Below are positions 55,378 through 64,000 of a stretch of DNA of 64,000 bases, in pieces (the first letter of the stretch is position 1; each line of letters starts with the position of its first letter). The notes under the pieces are model-generated. The model did not search any database. It saw only the letters and a list, made by a program, of their open reading frames with translations, and had not been told where the DNA came from. The position numbers and the translations under genes were made by a program. The stretch is from contig NZ_OZ008337.1 of assembly GCF_963931955.1 (NCBI RefSeq), forward strand, positions 682,001 through 746,000, written 5' to 3'. This DNA comes from Wolbachia endosymbiont (group A) of Longitarsus flavicornis (lineage in GTDB: Bacteria; Pseudomonadota; Alphaproteobacteria; Rickettsiales; Anaplasmataceae).

Positions 55378-56001
55378 ATGCTTGAATGTGAAAATTTATC
55401 CTGCGCTCGTAATAATAAGGTACTATTTAAGAATCTCAGTTTTAAAGCTGAGCTAAAATCAAAGATTCTAATCACTGGTCCAAATGGTAGTGGTAAAACC
55501 AGCTTAATTAGAAGTTTATCTGGACTTTTACCGCCGGTATCAGGCAATATAAGGCACTGCGGAAAAGACATATATGATGATCCAAAATCCTATATACCTT
55601 CTATGGTCTATATAGGCCATAAGAATGCCTGTAAAGATAGCTTAACTGTTGCTCAAAACGTAGAATTCTGGGCAGGAATACGAAATACTAGAGAATTGAT
55701 TGTGGCAGCTATTTGTTGCTTGCAGTTGCAACCTGTACTTAATATTAGATATGGCGAACTTTCTGCAGGCTGGAAAAGAAGAGTTGCGCTTGCTCGCCTC
55801 TTGATTTCTAATGCAAACGTTTGGCTGATAGATGAACCATTTTGTAATCTTGATAGTGCAACGTGTGAATTAGTGCTGAACCTAATCTCAATACGCTCTG
55901 AGCAAAATGGTATAGTAATTATTACAGGGCATAGCTCTACAGAGCAATTGTGTGATTTTACAACGATCGATATACGCGATTTCAATAGACTTCTTGCATA
56001 G
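55378..56001 (+). CDS. ccmA: Heme exporter ATP-binding protein CcmA
   Basis: The 207-residue ABC ATPase has Walker A ITGPNGSGKTSLIR, signature LSAGWKRRVALARLL and Walker B VWLIDEPF, in the short form typical of CcmA. With CcmB/C it drives release of heme-CcmE for cytochrome c maturation. These partners are not adjacent. The stop is followed by a large repeat region. Confidence 0.9.
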   Translation: MLECENLSCARNNKVLFKNLSFKAELKSKILITGPNGSGKTSLIRSLSGLLPPVSGNIRHCGKDIYDDPKSYIPSMVYIGHKNACKDSLTVAQNVEFWAGIRNTRELIVAAICCLQLQPVLNIRYGELSAGWKRRVALARLLISNANVWLIDEPFCNLDSATCELVLNLISIRSEQNGIVIITGHSSTEQLCDFTTIDIRDFNRLLA

Positions 56002-56020
56002 TTTTTGGCAACAACCATTA

Positions 56021-56345
56021 GAAACGAAAAAACTTACTTGACACCCTTCGCCAGCCCCCTTATTATAGTATTAAGGGTATTTATGACTCATTGTTTTTGA
56101 CCTGCAGGCTCAATGACAAAATTCAGTAAAAAACTCAGGGTATTTATTGGCGGATTACATAAAATTATAGCGGCTGCATGTCTTTTTTATTTTTTCTACA
56201 TTCAGCCAAATCGCGCTTATTTTAAGCGTTAGCACATTATTACAGCGCCACTTACAGCGCCACTTACAGTAATAGAGAGTCAAAACTCGCACTACGGGGG
56301 TTTTTTTGCCTTTTTTTTCATTTGGTAAATTTCTTAATGTTTATG
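56021..56345 (-). repeat. Noncoding repeat element B (inverted relative to 11043-11510)
   Basis: Read on the minus strand it begins with ATTAAGAAATTTACCAAATG and GGCAAAAAAAC and ends with GGCTGGCGAAGGGTGTCAAG plus TAAGTTTTTTCGTTTC, the same ends as element A. Inside are two adjoining copies of ACAGCGCCACTT (about 56246-56270). No gene is seen between 56002 and 56764. Confidence 0.6.
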
Positions 56346-56352
56346 GCTAAAC

Positions 56353-56715
56353 GACAACCGTCATCCCGCTGCTTGTTAGCGGGATCTAGAGATACCGTGA
56401 CGGTATGACAGTTAAGTAATTCGTCATCCCGCTACGTGTTAGCGGGATCTATGTTAAGGTATGACGGTTAAGTAAGGGATCTATGTTAAGAGATACCGCG
56501 AATGAATCGCGGTATGACGGTTAAGTAGGGTGTCATCCCAGTGCTTGACACTGGGATGACAGGGGAGGGAGGCTACTTGGATGACACCGTCTTGGATGAA
56601 AACCAGTGTCTGGGCACTGCCGTCATAAAGGAACCAGTGTCAGCTACTTGCATGACACCCTTCCTAGTGAAAGTTGCTCTCAAATCGCAATGTTCATGCA
56701 GTTGTGCACACAATA
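56353..56715. repeat. Palindromic repeat cluster 8
   Basis: It contains two copies of a hairpin unit CATCCCGCT...AGCGGGATCT (about 56362-56392 and 56424-56451). A further unit with CCGCGAATGAATCGCGG is near 56496. The perfect palindrome CCCAGTGCTTGACACTGGG is near 56537, and the TTGCTCTCAAATCGCAATG module is near 56665-56690. The repeated phrase ATGACGGTTAAGTA links the units in tandem. An apparent frame across 56541-56741 is made only of these repeats. Confidence 0.75.
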
Positions 56716-56764
56716 CTAGGACCCAGAAAAAGCATGTCTAGACGAGCTATTCGAACGACATTAG

Positions 56765-58390
56765 TTACGCAGCTTTCATAACAGCTTCACTATTACAACA
56801 TTTGTCTACTGCTATGTCCGTAAGGTATCCTACTGCTCCACCTAATGCTGCACCTGCAATTCCTAATAATACAGCAGTTGCAATTACTCCGATAGCAATA
56901 ATCTCAGGTATAATTCCTATTGCAACTAGTGTAGCTCCTACAGCACCAAATAATAATGCTAAACCTATTGTCCATCCTCTCGAAGAAATTTCTGAAGATT
57001 GTTTTTGTAAGGAATCATGTATTTTATTGTCTACTACAAGTAGTGACTGAGTATTTTGTTTTGTGTGCGAATTATTGTTATTTTCTTTTGTCCACTCTCC
57101 CCCTAAAGGTTGTTTTTGTGGAGAATGATGATTCTTATTATCTGTTATAGGTGGCTGAGCACTTTGCACTCCTAGTCCTAAAGTTGGTTGGAAATGATTA
57201 TTAGTGTGTTGTACGGGTGAACCTGTTTTATTTTTATACTGAGCAAATAATTCTATAAATTCCTTGTTTTTCTGTTGTTGAACAATTTCTAATGCACTTG
57301 GCCACTTTCCTACTACTAGCGTTTGCTCAGCTCCTGCTTGTAATAAAAGGTTAGCGATGTTAACAGAATTAGGTTTGTTGAATTGACATATATCTTGCAA
57401 AATAGTTGCACACCCATCTACCGATATCAGATTAGGATTAACTCTATATTCAGAAAGTAGCTTGCTTACAAGCTCAACCTTGCCTATCCTACAAGACACT
57501 AAAAATATTTTATTCTTTTCCTCGGTAGAAGCTCTGTCTAAAAGCATTGTTGTCACTTCTGCACTATATTTCCCTTCAGCAAGGTCATAAAGAATTGTAC
57601 CAGGAATAAGAAACCTCTCACCATTACTAATTTTAGCCTTGTGCTCTAAAAGCAGTTTTACAGTTTGAACATGGTTACCACTAGCAGCTTGATATAATGG
57701 ACTGTGTGACAATCTATCCAGCTTATTCACATCTGCTCCATATTTTAAAAGAACTTGTATCAAGTCCATACGACCGTACTTTGAAGCCACGTGAAGAGGG
57801 GTAGTACCTGTTTGATCGCCAATATTAACATCTACAAATTCTTTCTGTGGGAGCATCAAATTTATGGCTACACCTGTTCCTGTATCATTATCTGATGATA
57901 AAAATTTCTCAAGAAGTACTTCCCAACCACCGTTAGGCTTATCACAAGCATTTCTCACAATATAATGTAATGGTGCTTTGTCCTCAATACTAACATTACC
58001 AGGTCGACTCTTTATATTAGGATTTGTAATTTCTGGTAATAATAACTCCGCTTCTTTCAAAGATCTACCTGCAAGAGCAATGAATAAATGAATTTCTATA
58101 CCATTTAAGTGTGATCCAAAAATGCCTCCCATACACTCATCAACCCAATCATCATTAGGCTGTTGGCTAATGAATTCTTCAGTTATCTTGCCTATTGATA
58201 TTTTATATGCTACTGATATTTCTTTAAACTTTTCTGTTGCTGTCTTTTGCTCTTCTTGGCTTTTATCTGACCATTTGTCGGGATGCCATTTCAATGCAAG
58301 CTCGTGATATGTCTTCTTAATCTTTTCTGTGCTTGCACTCTCTGACAATCCTAATACTTTGAATGCCTCTTTACGTGTTTTTGGAATCAT
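56765..58390 (-). CDS. J-domain, ankyrin-repeat and membrane-hairpin protein
   Basis: From the ATG at 58390 (GGGAG ribosome-binding site) the protein has 541 residues. Residues 8-62 are a J domain with the essential HPD (36-38 in ALKWHPDKW), which stimulates Hsp70 ATPases. Ankyrin-type repeats follow from about 195 to 395, clearest at GTTPLHVASKYGRMDLIQVL and SPLYQAASGNHVQTVKLLLE. A Gln/Asn/His-rich linker with two related segments comes next. Near the C-terminus lies a long hydrophobic region (about 470-520, LALLFGAVGATLVAIGIIPE). Ankyrin proteins are plentiful in Wolbachia and some act in the host; the J-domain fusion is less usual. Function is inferred. Confidence 0.85.
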   Translation of the reverse strand: MIPKTRKEAFKVLGLSESASTEKIKKTYHELALKWHPDKWSDKSQEEQKTATEKFKEISVAYKISIGKITEEFISQQPNDDWVDECMGGIFGSHLNGIEIHLFIALAGRSLKEAELLLPEITNPNIKSRPGNVSIEDKAPLHYIVRNACDKPNGGWEVLLEKFLSSDNDTGTGVAINLMLPQKEFVDVNIGDQTGTTPLHVASKYGRMDLIQVLLKYGADVNKLDRLSHSPLYQAASGNHVQTVKLLLEHKAKISNGERFLIPGTILYDLAEGKYSAEVTTMLLDRASTEEKNKIFLVSCRIGKVELVSKLLSEYRVNPNLISVDGCATILQDICQFNKPNSVNIANLLLQAGAEQTLVVGKWPSALEIVQQQKNKEFIELFAQYKNKTGSPVQHTNNHFQPTLGLGVQSAQPPITDNKNHHSPQKQPLGGEWTKENNNNSHTKQNTQSLLVVDNKIHDSLQKQSSEISSRGWTIGLALLFGAVGATLVAIGIIPEIIAIGVIATAVLLGIAGAALGGAVGYLTDIAVDKCCNSEAVMKAA

Positions 58391-58490
58391 ACTCACTCCC
58401 CCAATCAAATTAATTTAGTATAATACTATACCAGTTTAACCCACAAAAATCAAACGAATATTTTCAAAACAGTGCTAAACTTAGGCTGCT

Positions 58491-60494
58491 ATGACAAGAA
58501 CAGTTGATGTATTACTACCACTTCCAATTGATCAGTTATTTTCATATGCAATTGAGGAAAATACTGAGATTTTACTTGGAGATTACGTAGTGGTGCCATT
58601 TGGCAAAAAACGCTTGATCGGAATAGTTTGGAAATACAGTGATAAAAGTAACCGAGAATTAAAATTTATTGAGCAAAAAATCGATTTACCAAATATTAGA
58701 CCAAAATTGATCGCATTTGCAGAGTGGGTTGCGCAGTATAACTTAATACCTATTGGTATGCTTGCCAAAGTGATAATGGGGGGAGTGTTAAAAGTAAATC
58801 ACATAGATAAATTGGTTTGTGCTAAGCAGAAGCAGGAAATAAGTGAAATAAGTTGCCAATTAAGCCCTGAACAGCAGGTAGCTAGTGATAAAATAATCAG
58901 CAATTTGAATGAGTATTCAGTGACTTTGCTTGATGGTGAGACAGGATCTGGAAAAACGGAAGTTTACTTATCCGTAGTTGCAAAATTGGTAGAGACTGTA
59001 AACAGTGCACAAATTTTAATCCTCTTGCCTGAAATTGTTTTAACTTCACAATTGGTAAATCGTGTTCGCGGTCAGATATCAAAAAACTTAGTTGAATGGC
59101 ACTCAAGGCTCACTCCAAAAACTCGCCGAAGTAATTGGCTCAATATAGCAAGTGGAAATGCGCAGATAATTATTGGTGCACGATCAGCGCTTTTTTTGCC
59201 TTATAAAAACCTAAAATTGATTATCGTTGATGAAGAGCACGACTCATCTTTTAAACAAGAACAGGGAATTATATATAATGCTCGAGATATGGCGATAATC
59301 TTAGCCAAATTTGAAAATATTCCGATTATTTTATCATCAGCTACTCCACTGCTTGAAACGATTCATCATGTTAAAAACGGGAATTACAATCATGTAAAGC
59401 TAACTAAACGATTTGGTGGTGCAGAATTGCCACTCATTAAAGTAGTAGATATGAGGAACAACAAGCAATGGATCTCCTCTGAGCTTTTTGAAAGCATCAA
59501 ACAAACCATAGAGAAAAAACAGCAGGTTATGCTTTTTCTAAACCGCAGAGGGTATGCACAACTGGCAATTTGTAAAAAGTGTGGATATAAAATTTCCTGC
59601 TTAAATTGTGCTGTTTGGCTTACATATCACAAGAAAAAAAATGCTCTTTTGTGCCATCATTGCTCTTATCAATTAAAACTTCCAGAGAAATGCTCTAATT
59701 GCCAAAGTGAACAGCCATTGTCCCTCTACGGCATAGGAATTGAAAGGTTGCTTGAAGAAATGGTGAAATTAATACCAAACGCAAAAACTGCGATGATAAG
59801 CAGCGATCAGAAGTCGGTTAGTAACGTAATTGACTTGATATTGAAAGAAGAGGTGAACATTATAATCGGCACACAAATAATTGCTAAAGGGCACAATTTT
59901 CCCAAATTAACTTTGGTTGGAGTAATGAATGCAGATTTGAGTCTCGAAAATTCTGATTTGAGAGCAGCGGAAAAGACGTATCAATTATTGCACCAAGTTG
60001 CAGGCAGATCAGGAAGGTTTAATGAAAAAGGAATGGTAATAGTGCAAACCAATAATCCTGAAAGTTCAATAATAAAAGCATTGCTGCATCAAAAAAGAGA
60101 CTCATTTTATGAAATCGAACTTAAGTCAAGACGCGAAGCCAAAATGCCACCATTTAGCAGATTAATAGCGCTTATAATCTGTGGTAAGAATCAGATTGCA
60201 ACACAAAAAGCAGCGAATGAAATAGTAAAATCTCTTCTCTGTCATTCAAGTAGCTCAACTATTTGTATCCAGGAAAAAAATGTAGGTGTAGACAAAAAGG
60301 AATTTGAAATTCTTGGCCCATCACCAGCAGCGATAAATTTTTTAAATAATAAGTATCGGTATAGGGTATTATTAAAAATACACAATAAGCATAGTCTATC
60401 CATACAAAAAAAGCTGAAATATTGGATTAAAAATTGTAACTTGAATTCGAGTATTGCAGTGATAATAGATGTTGATCCTGTGAGTTTTTTTTAA
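58491..60494 (+). CDS. priA: Primosomal protein N' (replication restart helicase)
   Basis: PriA reloads the replisome at stalled forks. The 667-residue protein has the N-terminal 3'-binding domain (RTVDVLLPLPIDQLFSYAIE), Walker A GETGSGKTEV, the Walker B box VDEEHDSSFKQE, and eight zinc cysteines between CKKCGYKISCLNC and CSNCQ. The helicase motif GTQIIAKGHNFPKLTLVGV and HQVAGRSGR follow. It is somewhat shorter than in E. coli (732) but complete. It converges with petA. Confidence 0.95.
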   Translation: MTRTVDVLLPLPIDQLFSYAIEENTEILLGDYVVVPFGKKRLIGIVWKYSDKSNRELKFIEQKIDLPNIRPKLIAFAEWVAQYNLIPIGMLAKVIMGGVLKVNHIDKLVCAKQKQEISEISCQLSPEQQVASDKIISNLNEYSVTLLDGETGSGKTEVYLSVVAKLVETVNSAQILILLPEIVLTSQLVNRVRGQISKNLVEWHSRLTPKTRRSNWLNIASGNAQIIIGARSALFLPYKNLKLIIVDEEHDSSFKQEQGIIYNARDMAIILAKFENIPIILSSATPLLETIHHVKNGNYNHVKLTKRFGGAELPLIKVVDMRNNKQWISSELFESIKQTIEKKQQVMLFLNRRGYAQLAICKKCGYKISCLNCAVWLTYHKKKNALLCHHCSYQLKLPEKCSNCQSEQPLSLYGIGIERLLEEMVKLIPNAKTAMISSDQKSVSNVIDLILKEEVNIIIGTQIIAKGHNFPKLTLVGVMNADLSLENSDLRAAEKTYQLLHQVAGRSGRFNEKGMVIVQTNNPESSIIKALLHQKRDSFYEIELKSRREAKMPPFSRLIALIICGKNQIATQKAANEIVKSLLCHSSSSTICIQEKNVGVDKKEFEILGPSPAAINFLNNKYRYRVLLKIHNKHSLSIQKKLKYWIKNCNLNSSIAVIIDVDPVSFF

Positions 60495-60512
60495 CGAGTT
60501 TATTTATATTCG

Positions 60513-61112
60513 TTAAGCCTTCTTGCCAATTACCACAACATTCTCACTGGGAAAAAAATAATCAGGTACAGCCATATTTTTCGGTGCAGGACCCCCAATT
60601 ACTCGACCTGATGTATCATAATATGAACCGTGGCAAGGACAGAACCAACCATTACCATCTCTTGTAGCGTGGTCAACCGGTACACACCCAAGATGTGTAC
60701 ATATTCCGATCATGATTAACCATTCGTCTTTTCCTTCGCATACTCTTTGCTCGTCTGACTGAGGATCCCTCAAGTTCTTTACATTCACAGCTCTTGCAAC
60801 CTCAACTTCTTGCTTTGTGCGTCTACGAATGAATACTGGTTTACCTTGCCACTTTACTTTTACTCCGTGTCCTTCCTGAATTCCAGACAAATTCACCTCC
60901 ACTGTGGAAGTTGCTAGAACTTCAGCAGAAGGATTCATAGACTTAACCAGTGGCCAAAGTCCACTTGCAGCTCCTATACCTGCCATAGCGCATGTAGTTA
61001 ATGTTATAAAATCTCTCCTACTCTTATTTTTAGTAAGATCTTTAACAGGAGGTGTTTTTTTATCCTCTTTGTTTGCCAGTGGTTTTTTATTTTTAGTTAA
61101 ATTTTTGTCCAT
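60513..61112 (-). CDS. petA: Ubiquinol-cytochrome c reductase iron-sulfur subunit (Rieske)
   Basis: The 199-residue subunit of the bc1 complex carries a [2Fe-2S] cluster held by CTHLGC and CPCHGS. Its N-terminal tail contains a twin-arginine RRDF before the membrane anchor (LTTCAMAGIGAASGLWPL). The first 30 residues are Lys-rich. Cytochrome b and c1 genes do not follow here. Confidence 0.95.
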   Translation of the reverse strand: MDKNLTKNKKPLANKEDKKTPPVKDLTKNKSRRDFITLTTCAMAGIGAASGLWPLVKSMNPSAEVLATSTVEVNLSGIQEGHGVKVKWQGKPVFIRRRTKQEVEVARAVNVKNLRDPQSDEQRVCEGKDEWLIMIGICTHLGCVPVDHATRDGNGWFCPCHGSYYDTSGRVIGGPAPKNMAVPDYFFPSENVVVIGKKA

Positions 61113-61198
61113 CGATCTTTACTTAGCCATAAGTATATATTTTAATTTAAATACTGCGTATTAATCAACAAAAACTTGCGCTTTTTGTTTAACCTGTA

Positions 61199-63907
61199 CT
61201 ACAGTTGAGAAGAGATAGAGTTTTCAACTTCAGAAATACTATCTTCAGTGGAATCAGGATCTTCAATTTTCGCTACTGAGACCACCTTTTCTCTACTCTC
61301 TGTTTTAAACAGAGTGACTCCTTGAGTGCTACGCCCTGCAATTCTGATATCATTTACTGAAATACGAATTAACTTTCCTTTATCTGTAATAAGCATTATA
61401 TTATCACCCTGCTCAACTGGAAAACTAGCAACAACATTACCGTTTCTGCTAGTAGTAAGAATATTGGTGATACCAACACCACCCCTGTTAGTTATTCTAT
61501 ACTCATACGCAGAAGTTCTTTTACCAAAGCCATTTTCGGTAATAGTTAATATAAACTCCTCATTCACTGCAAGTTTTAAGAATAATTCGTTATCTATTCC
61601 TAAATCATTTAAAGTCTTTTCCAATTTAGAATCAATGGAGTTATTAATTGCAGTTCCCAGTCTTTTTGCAAGTGGAACTTTTAAGTAAAGTTCTTTTGTT
61701 TCTGTTGCTACACCTATCCCATTTAATATGGTCATGGATATCACGCTGTCATTCTTTGCAAGTTTGATACCTCTTACGCCATCTGAATTGCGACTCTTAA
61801 ATTGACGCACATCACTTACAACAAATCTGATACTTTTGCCGAATCTTGTTGAAAGAAAAACATGATCAATTGCATTGCATACTTTAACCGATATTAATTT
61901 GTCTCCTTCATCGAGCTTTATTGCTATTTTTCCATTGCTTGGAATATAGTGAAAGTCCGCTAAAGAGTTACGCCTTATGTTTCCATAGGCAGTAGCAAAA
62001 ACTATGTTTTGATTTTCGTCATTTTCACTTGGCAACGGCATTATATTAGTTATAGTTTCACCATCGCTAAGCGGAAATATGTTAACAAGCGCTCTTCCAC
62101 GTGCAGTTGGTTCTGCAAGAGGCAACTTATAAACCTTTAATCTATAGACTCGGCCAATATTAGAAAAGAATAAGAGGCTAGTGTGAGTATTTGTCACAAA
62201 TAATTCTGTAATTACATCTTCTTCTTTTAATCCCTGTCCTAGCTTTCCTTTTCCACCACGACGCTGAGTTCTGTAGTGAGAAAGTTTCACACGCTTGATA
62301 TAACCATTCATAGTTACGGTTATCACCATATCCTCTTGTGGAATGAGATCTTCAGCTTCAATGTCCGTATCTGATTCCTCTATTGAAGTTTTTCGCGGCA
62401 CAGCAAATCTGTTCTTTATTTCTTGTAGATTGTTTTTTATTTCTTTCATCAACTTCTCTTCTGAGCCAAGAAAAGCGATATATTCTTTTATCAGGTTGAT
62501 CATTGAACTTAGCTCAGCTTCTAATTTGTCTTTTTCAAGGCCTGTTAAACGCTGCAGTTTCATATCAAGGATAGCTTTAATTTGTAGCTCAGTTAATCTA
62601 TACACTCCATCTTTCAAAAAGCTTGCGCTATCTGAAATCAACTCAATAATAGTGTTGATTTCATTCGAAGTTTTCCATTCTTTATTTAAAAGTTCTCTAC
62701 TTGCTTCCGCAGGATCTTTTGCACCGCGGATGATTTTTATCACTTCATCTATGCTGAGAACCGCAATGTAGAGCCCTATATATATATGAGCTTTTTCTCT
62801 CGTTTTTCTTAGACGAAATTCTGTTCTTCGAATTAGTACTTCTTTTCTAAAATCAACAAAAGCAGCTATGATTTCTTTTAACGACATCAAAGCAGGCCTG
62901 TTGTTATTGAGTACTAAAGTGTTAACACTAAAACTACTTCTTAGTGGAGTTAGTCCCAATATTTGATTAAGTATAAAACTTGCTTCAGCATTTCTTCTGA
63001 GGTCAATTACTACTCTAATACCAGACTTATCGGACTCATCCCTAATTTCTGTTATACCATCAATTCTTTTTTCTTTTACAAGCTCACCTATCTTCTCAAT
63101 TAATTTTACTTTATTTACCTGATAAGGTATTTCATCAATCACTATTGCTTGCCTATCTTGTGGCAGGTCTTCTATGTGAGTCTTGCCTTGCACAACAATT
63201 GATCCACGACCAGTTGCAAATGCTGATTTTATTCCAGACCTTCCAAGAATTGTTCCCCCAGTTGGGAAATCCGGCCCTGGCATCACTTCAAGTAACTCAT
63301 CCAAAGTAACTTCAGGATTATCTACATATAATATACAAGCATCTATTATTTCTCCAAGATTATGAGAAGGAATATTGGTTGCCATACCAACTGCAACACC
63401 ACTTGCACCGTTTACCAATAGATTCGGAAACTCTGCAGGCAACACAACAGGCTCTGTTTCATTTCCATCGTAGTTTGGCCTAAAATCAACTGTATCTTCA
63501 TCAATATCATTCAGTAAAAAGTGCGACACTTTTTGAAGTCTTGCTTCTGTGTATCGCATTGAAGCTGGTGGATCTCCATCTATCGAACCAAAGTTACCTT
63601 GCCCATCAACAAGTGGTAAAAGAAGAGAAAAATCTTGAGCCATCCTGACCAAGGAATCGTAAATAGCTGCATCACCATGTGGGTGATATTTCCCCATTAC
63701 ATCCCCAACTATACGAGCCGCTTTTTTATATGGCTTACCGGCATCGAATCCAGCTCTCGACATTGCATATAATATGCGCCTATGAACAGGTTTAAATCCA
63801 TCCCGCACGTCAGGTATAGCCCGGCTTATGATAACGCTCATTGCGTAGGAGAGATAAGAATCTTCCAGCTCTTTTACTATTGAGATTGGTACTATATTAT
63901 CCTGCAT
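61199..63907 (-). CDS. gyrA: DNA gyrase subunit A
   Basis: The 902-residue subunit has the winged-helix breakage domain with the active-site tyrosine in MRYTEARLQ (Y119). The C-terminal beta-pinwheel holds the GyrA box [12 protein letters not shown]. The position equal to E. coli Ser83 is Ala80 ([11 protein letters not shown]), and Asp84 matches Asp87. Alanine at that site is known in Ehrlichia and Anaplasma and goes with natural quinolone tolerance. The C-terminus ends in an acidic tail. The promoter lies between gyrA and tRNA-Val. Confidence 0.97.
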   Translation of the reverse strand: MQDNIVPISIVKELEDSYLSYAMSVIISRAIPDVRDGFKPVHRRILYAMSRAGFDAGKPYKKAARIVGDVMGKYHPHGDAAIYDSLVRMAQDFSLLLPLVDGQGNFGSIDGDPPASMRYTEARLQKVSHFLLNDIDEDTVDFRPNYDGNETEPVVLPAEFPNLLVNGASGVAVGMATNIPSHNLGEIIDACILYVDNPEVTLDELLEVMPGPDFPTGGTILGRSGIKSAFATGRGSIVVQGKTHIEDLPQDRQAIVIDEIPYQVNKVKLIEKIGELVKEKRIDGITEIRDESDKSGIRVVIDLRRNAEASFILNQILGLTPLRSSFSVNTLVLNNNRPALMSLKEIIAAFVDFRKEVLIRRTEFRLRKTREKAHIYIGLYIAVLSIDEVIKIIRGAKDPAEASRELLNKEWKTSNEINTIIELISDSASFLKDGVYRLTELQIKAILDMKLQRLTGLEKDKLEAELSSMINLIKEYIAFLGSEEKLMKEIKNNLQEIKNRFAVPRKTSIEESDTDIEAEDLIPQEDMVITVTMNGYIKRVKLSHYRTQRRGGKGKLGQGLKEEDVITELFVTNTHTSLLFFSNIGRVYRLKVYKLPLAEPTARGRALVNIFPLSDGETITNIMPLPSENDENQNIVFATAYGNIRRNSLADFHYIPSNGKIAIKLDEGDKLISVKVCNAIDHVFLSTRFGKSIRFVVSDVRQFKSRNSDGVRGIKLAKNDSVISMTILNGIGVATETKELYLKVPLAKRLGTAINNSIDSKLEKTLNDLGIDNELFLKLAVNEEFILTITENGFGKRTSAYEYRITNRGGVGITNILTTSRNGNVVASFPVEQGDNIMLITDKGKLIRISVNDIRIAGRSTQGVTLFKTESREKVVSVAKIEDPDSTEDSISEVENSISSQL

Positions 63908-63959
63908 TTTCTATACTTTAATTGAAGTAATTAATAATACTAACATTCAGTTAAGCAAA

Positions 63960-64000
63960 TGGGCAATGACAGACTTGAACTGCCGACCTCCTCGGTGTAA
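63960..64000 (-). tRNA. tRNA-Val (anticodon TAC), 3' part, runs off the right edge
   Basis: On the minus strand the window begins in the anticodon loop (TTACAC), giving TAC. The 3' half of the anticodon stem (CGAGG), the variable loop, a T-arm GGCAG/CTGTC with loop TTCAAGT, the acceptor ATTGCCC and discriminator A follow. No CCA is encoded. The 5' half is outside the window. Confidence 0.85.

Noticed and set aside
56353..56540. CRISPR array
   Set aside because: The repeated hairpins differ in type and have no regular unique spacers, and no cas genes are present.
56541..56741. 66-residue frame
   Set aside because: It is made only of palindromic repeat sequence. The same peptide style appears wherever those repeats occur.

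Overview
The window looks like a chromosome segment of Wolbachia (Rickettsiales, Anaplasmataceae). The DNA is AT-rich and the genes are scattered, with many single-gene units. It carries the virB8-virB9-virB10-virB11-virD4 locus with a WSP-type outer membrane protein (wspB) just downstream and ribA just upstream. It also carries CtrA, an ftsZ with the Rickettsiales tail, repeated short palindromes and several insertion sequences. I assign the genus from gene content and protein signatures. I cannot place the strain or supergroup without a database.

Layout. 1-2.8 kb is accessory: the tail of one IS110 transposase, a second intact IS110-type element with a structured leader, an IS5-type element and a palindrome cluster. 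2.8-8.4 kb holds purK, apaG, an Rpn-type nuclease gene, an iron-type ABC permease and trhO. 8.4-11.5 kb is a lone phage terminase gene, broken by an IS5 copy and invaded by palindromic repeats, followed by a noncoding repeat. 11.5-17.5 kb holds rlmE, a PopZ-like gene, tolC, rplM-rpsI, an HU/IHF gene, pdxJ and prmC. 17.6-25.9 kb is the type IV secretion locus on the minus strand, read from a strong promoter at about 25.9 kb through tRNA-Leu, ribA, virB8-virD4 and possibly wspB. 26-33.4 kb holds a secreted phosphoesterase, sodB, an M16 protease, a HAD-domain protein with host-directed-looking motifs, and nuoE-tgt. 33.6-36.7 kb is a mucin-like surface protein gene split by IS5. 36.7-45.6 kb holds rnpB, ctrA, gpsA, pgpA, a GNAT gene, a PAS protein, sdhB, ybeY, an EVE protein, ftsZ and a small membrane protein. 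45.7-48.1 kb is comM, split by IS5 in its Walker A motif. 48.2-64 kb holds a polysaccharide deacetylase, PBP2, an rluC-type gene, an MFS transporter, aspS, ccmA, a J-domain/ankyrin/membrane protein, priA, the Rieske protein, gyrA and part of a tRNA-Val.

How the parts relate. The housekeeping genes serve translation, nucleotide synthesis, respiration (nuoE, sdhB, Rieske), division (ftsZ, ctrA, PopZ-like) and residual cell-wall metabolism (PBP2, deacetylase). The VirB8-D4 half of a type IV secretion system provides an export route. Two proteins here look like possible clients on motif grounds only: the HAD protein with a basic nuclear-localisation-like cluster and an SH3-type proline motif, and the J-domain/ankyrin protein.

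Four 894-bp IS5-type copies, essentially identical and all carrying the same in-frame stop and the same frame change, have broken three genes. Short palindromic repeats fill most larger gaps and also lie inside or at the edges of reading frames.
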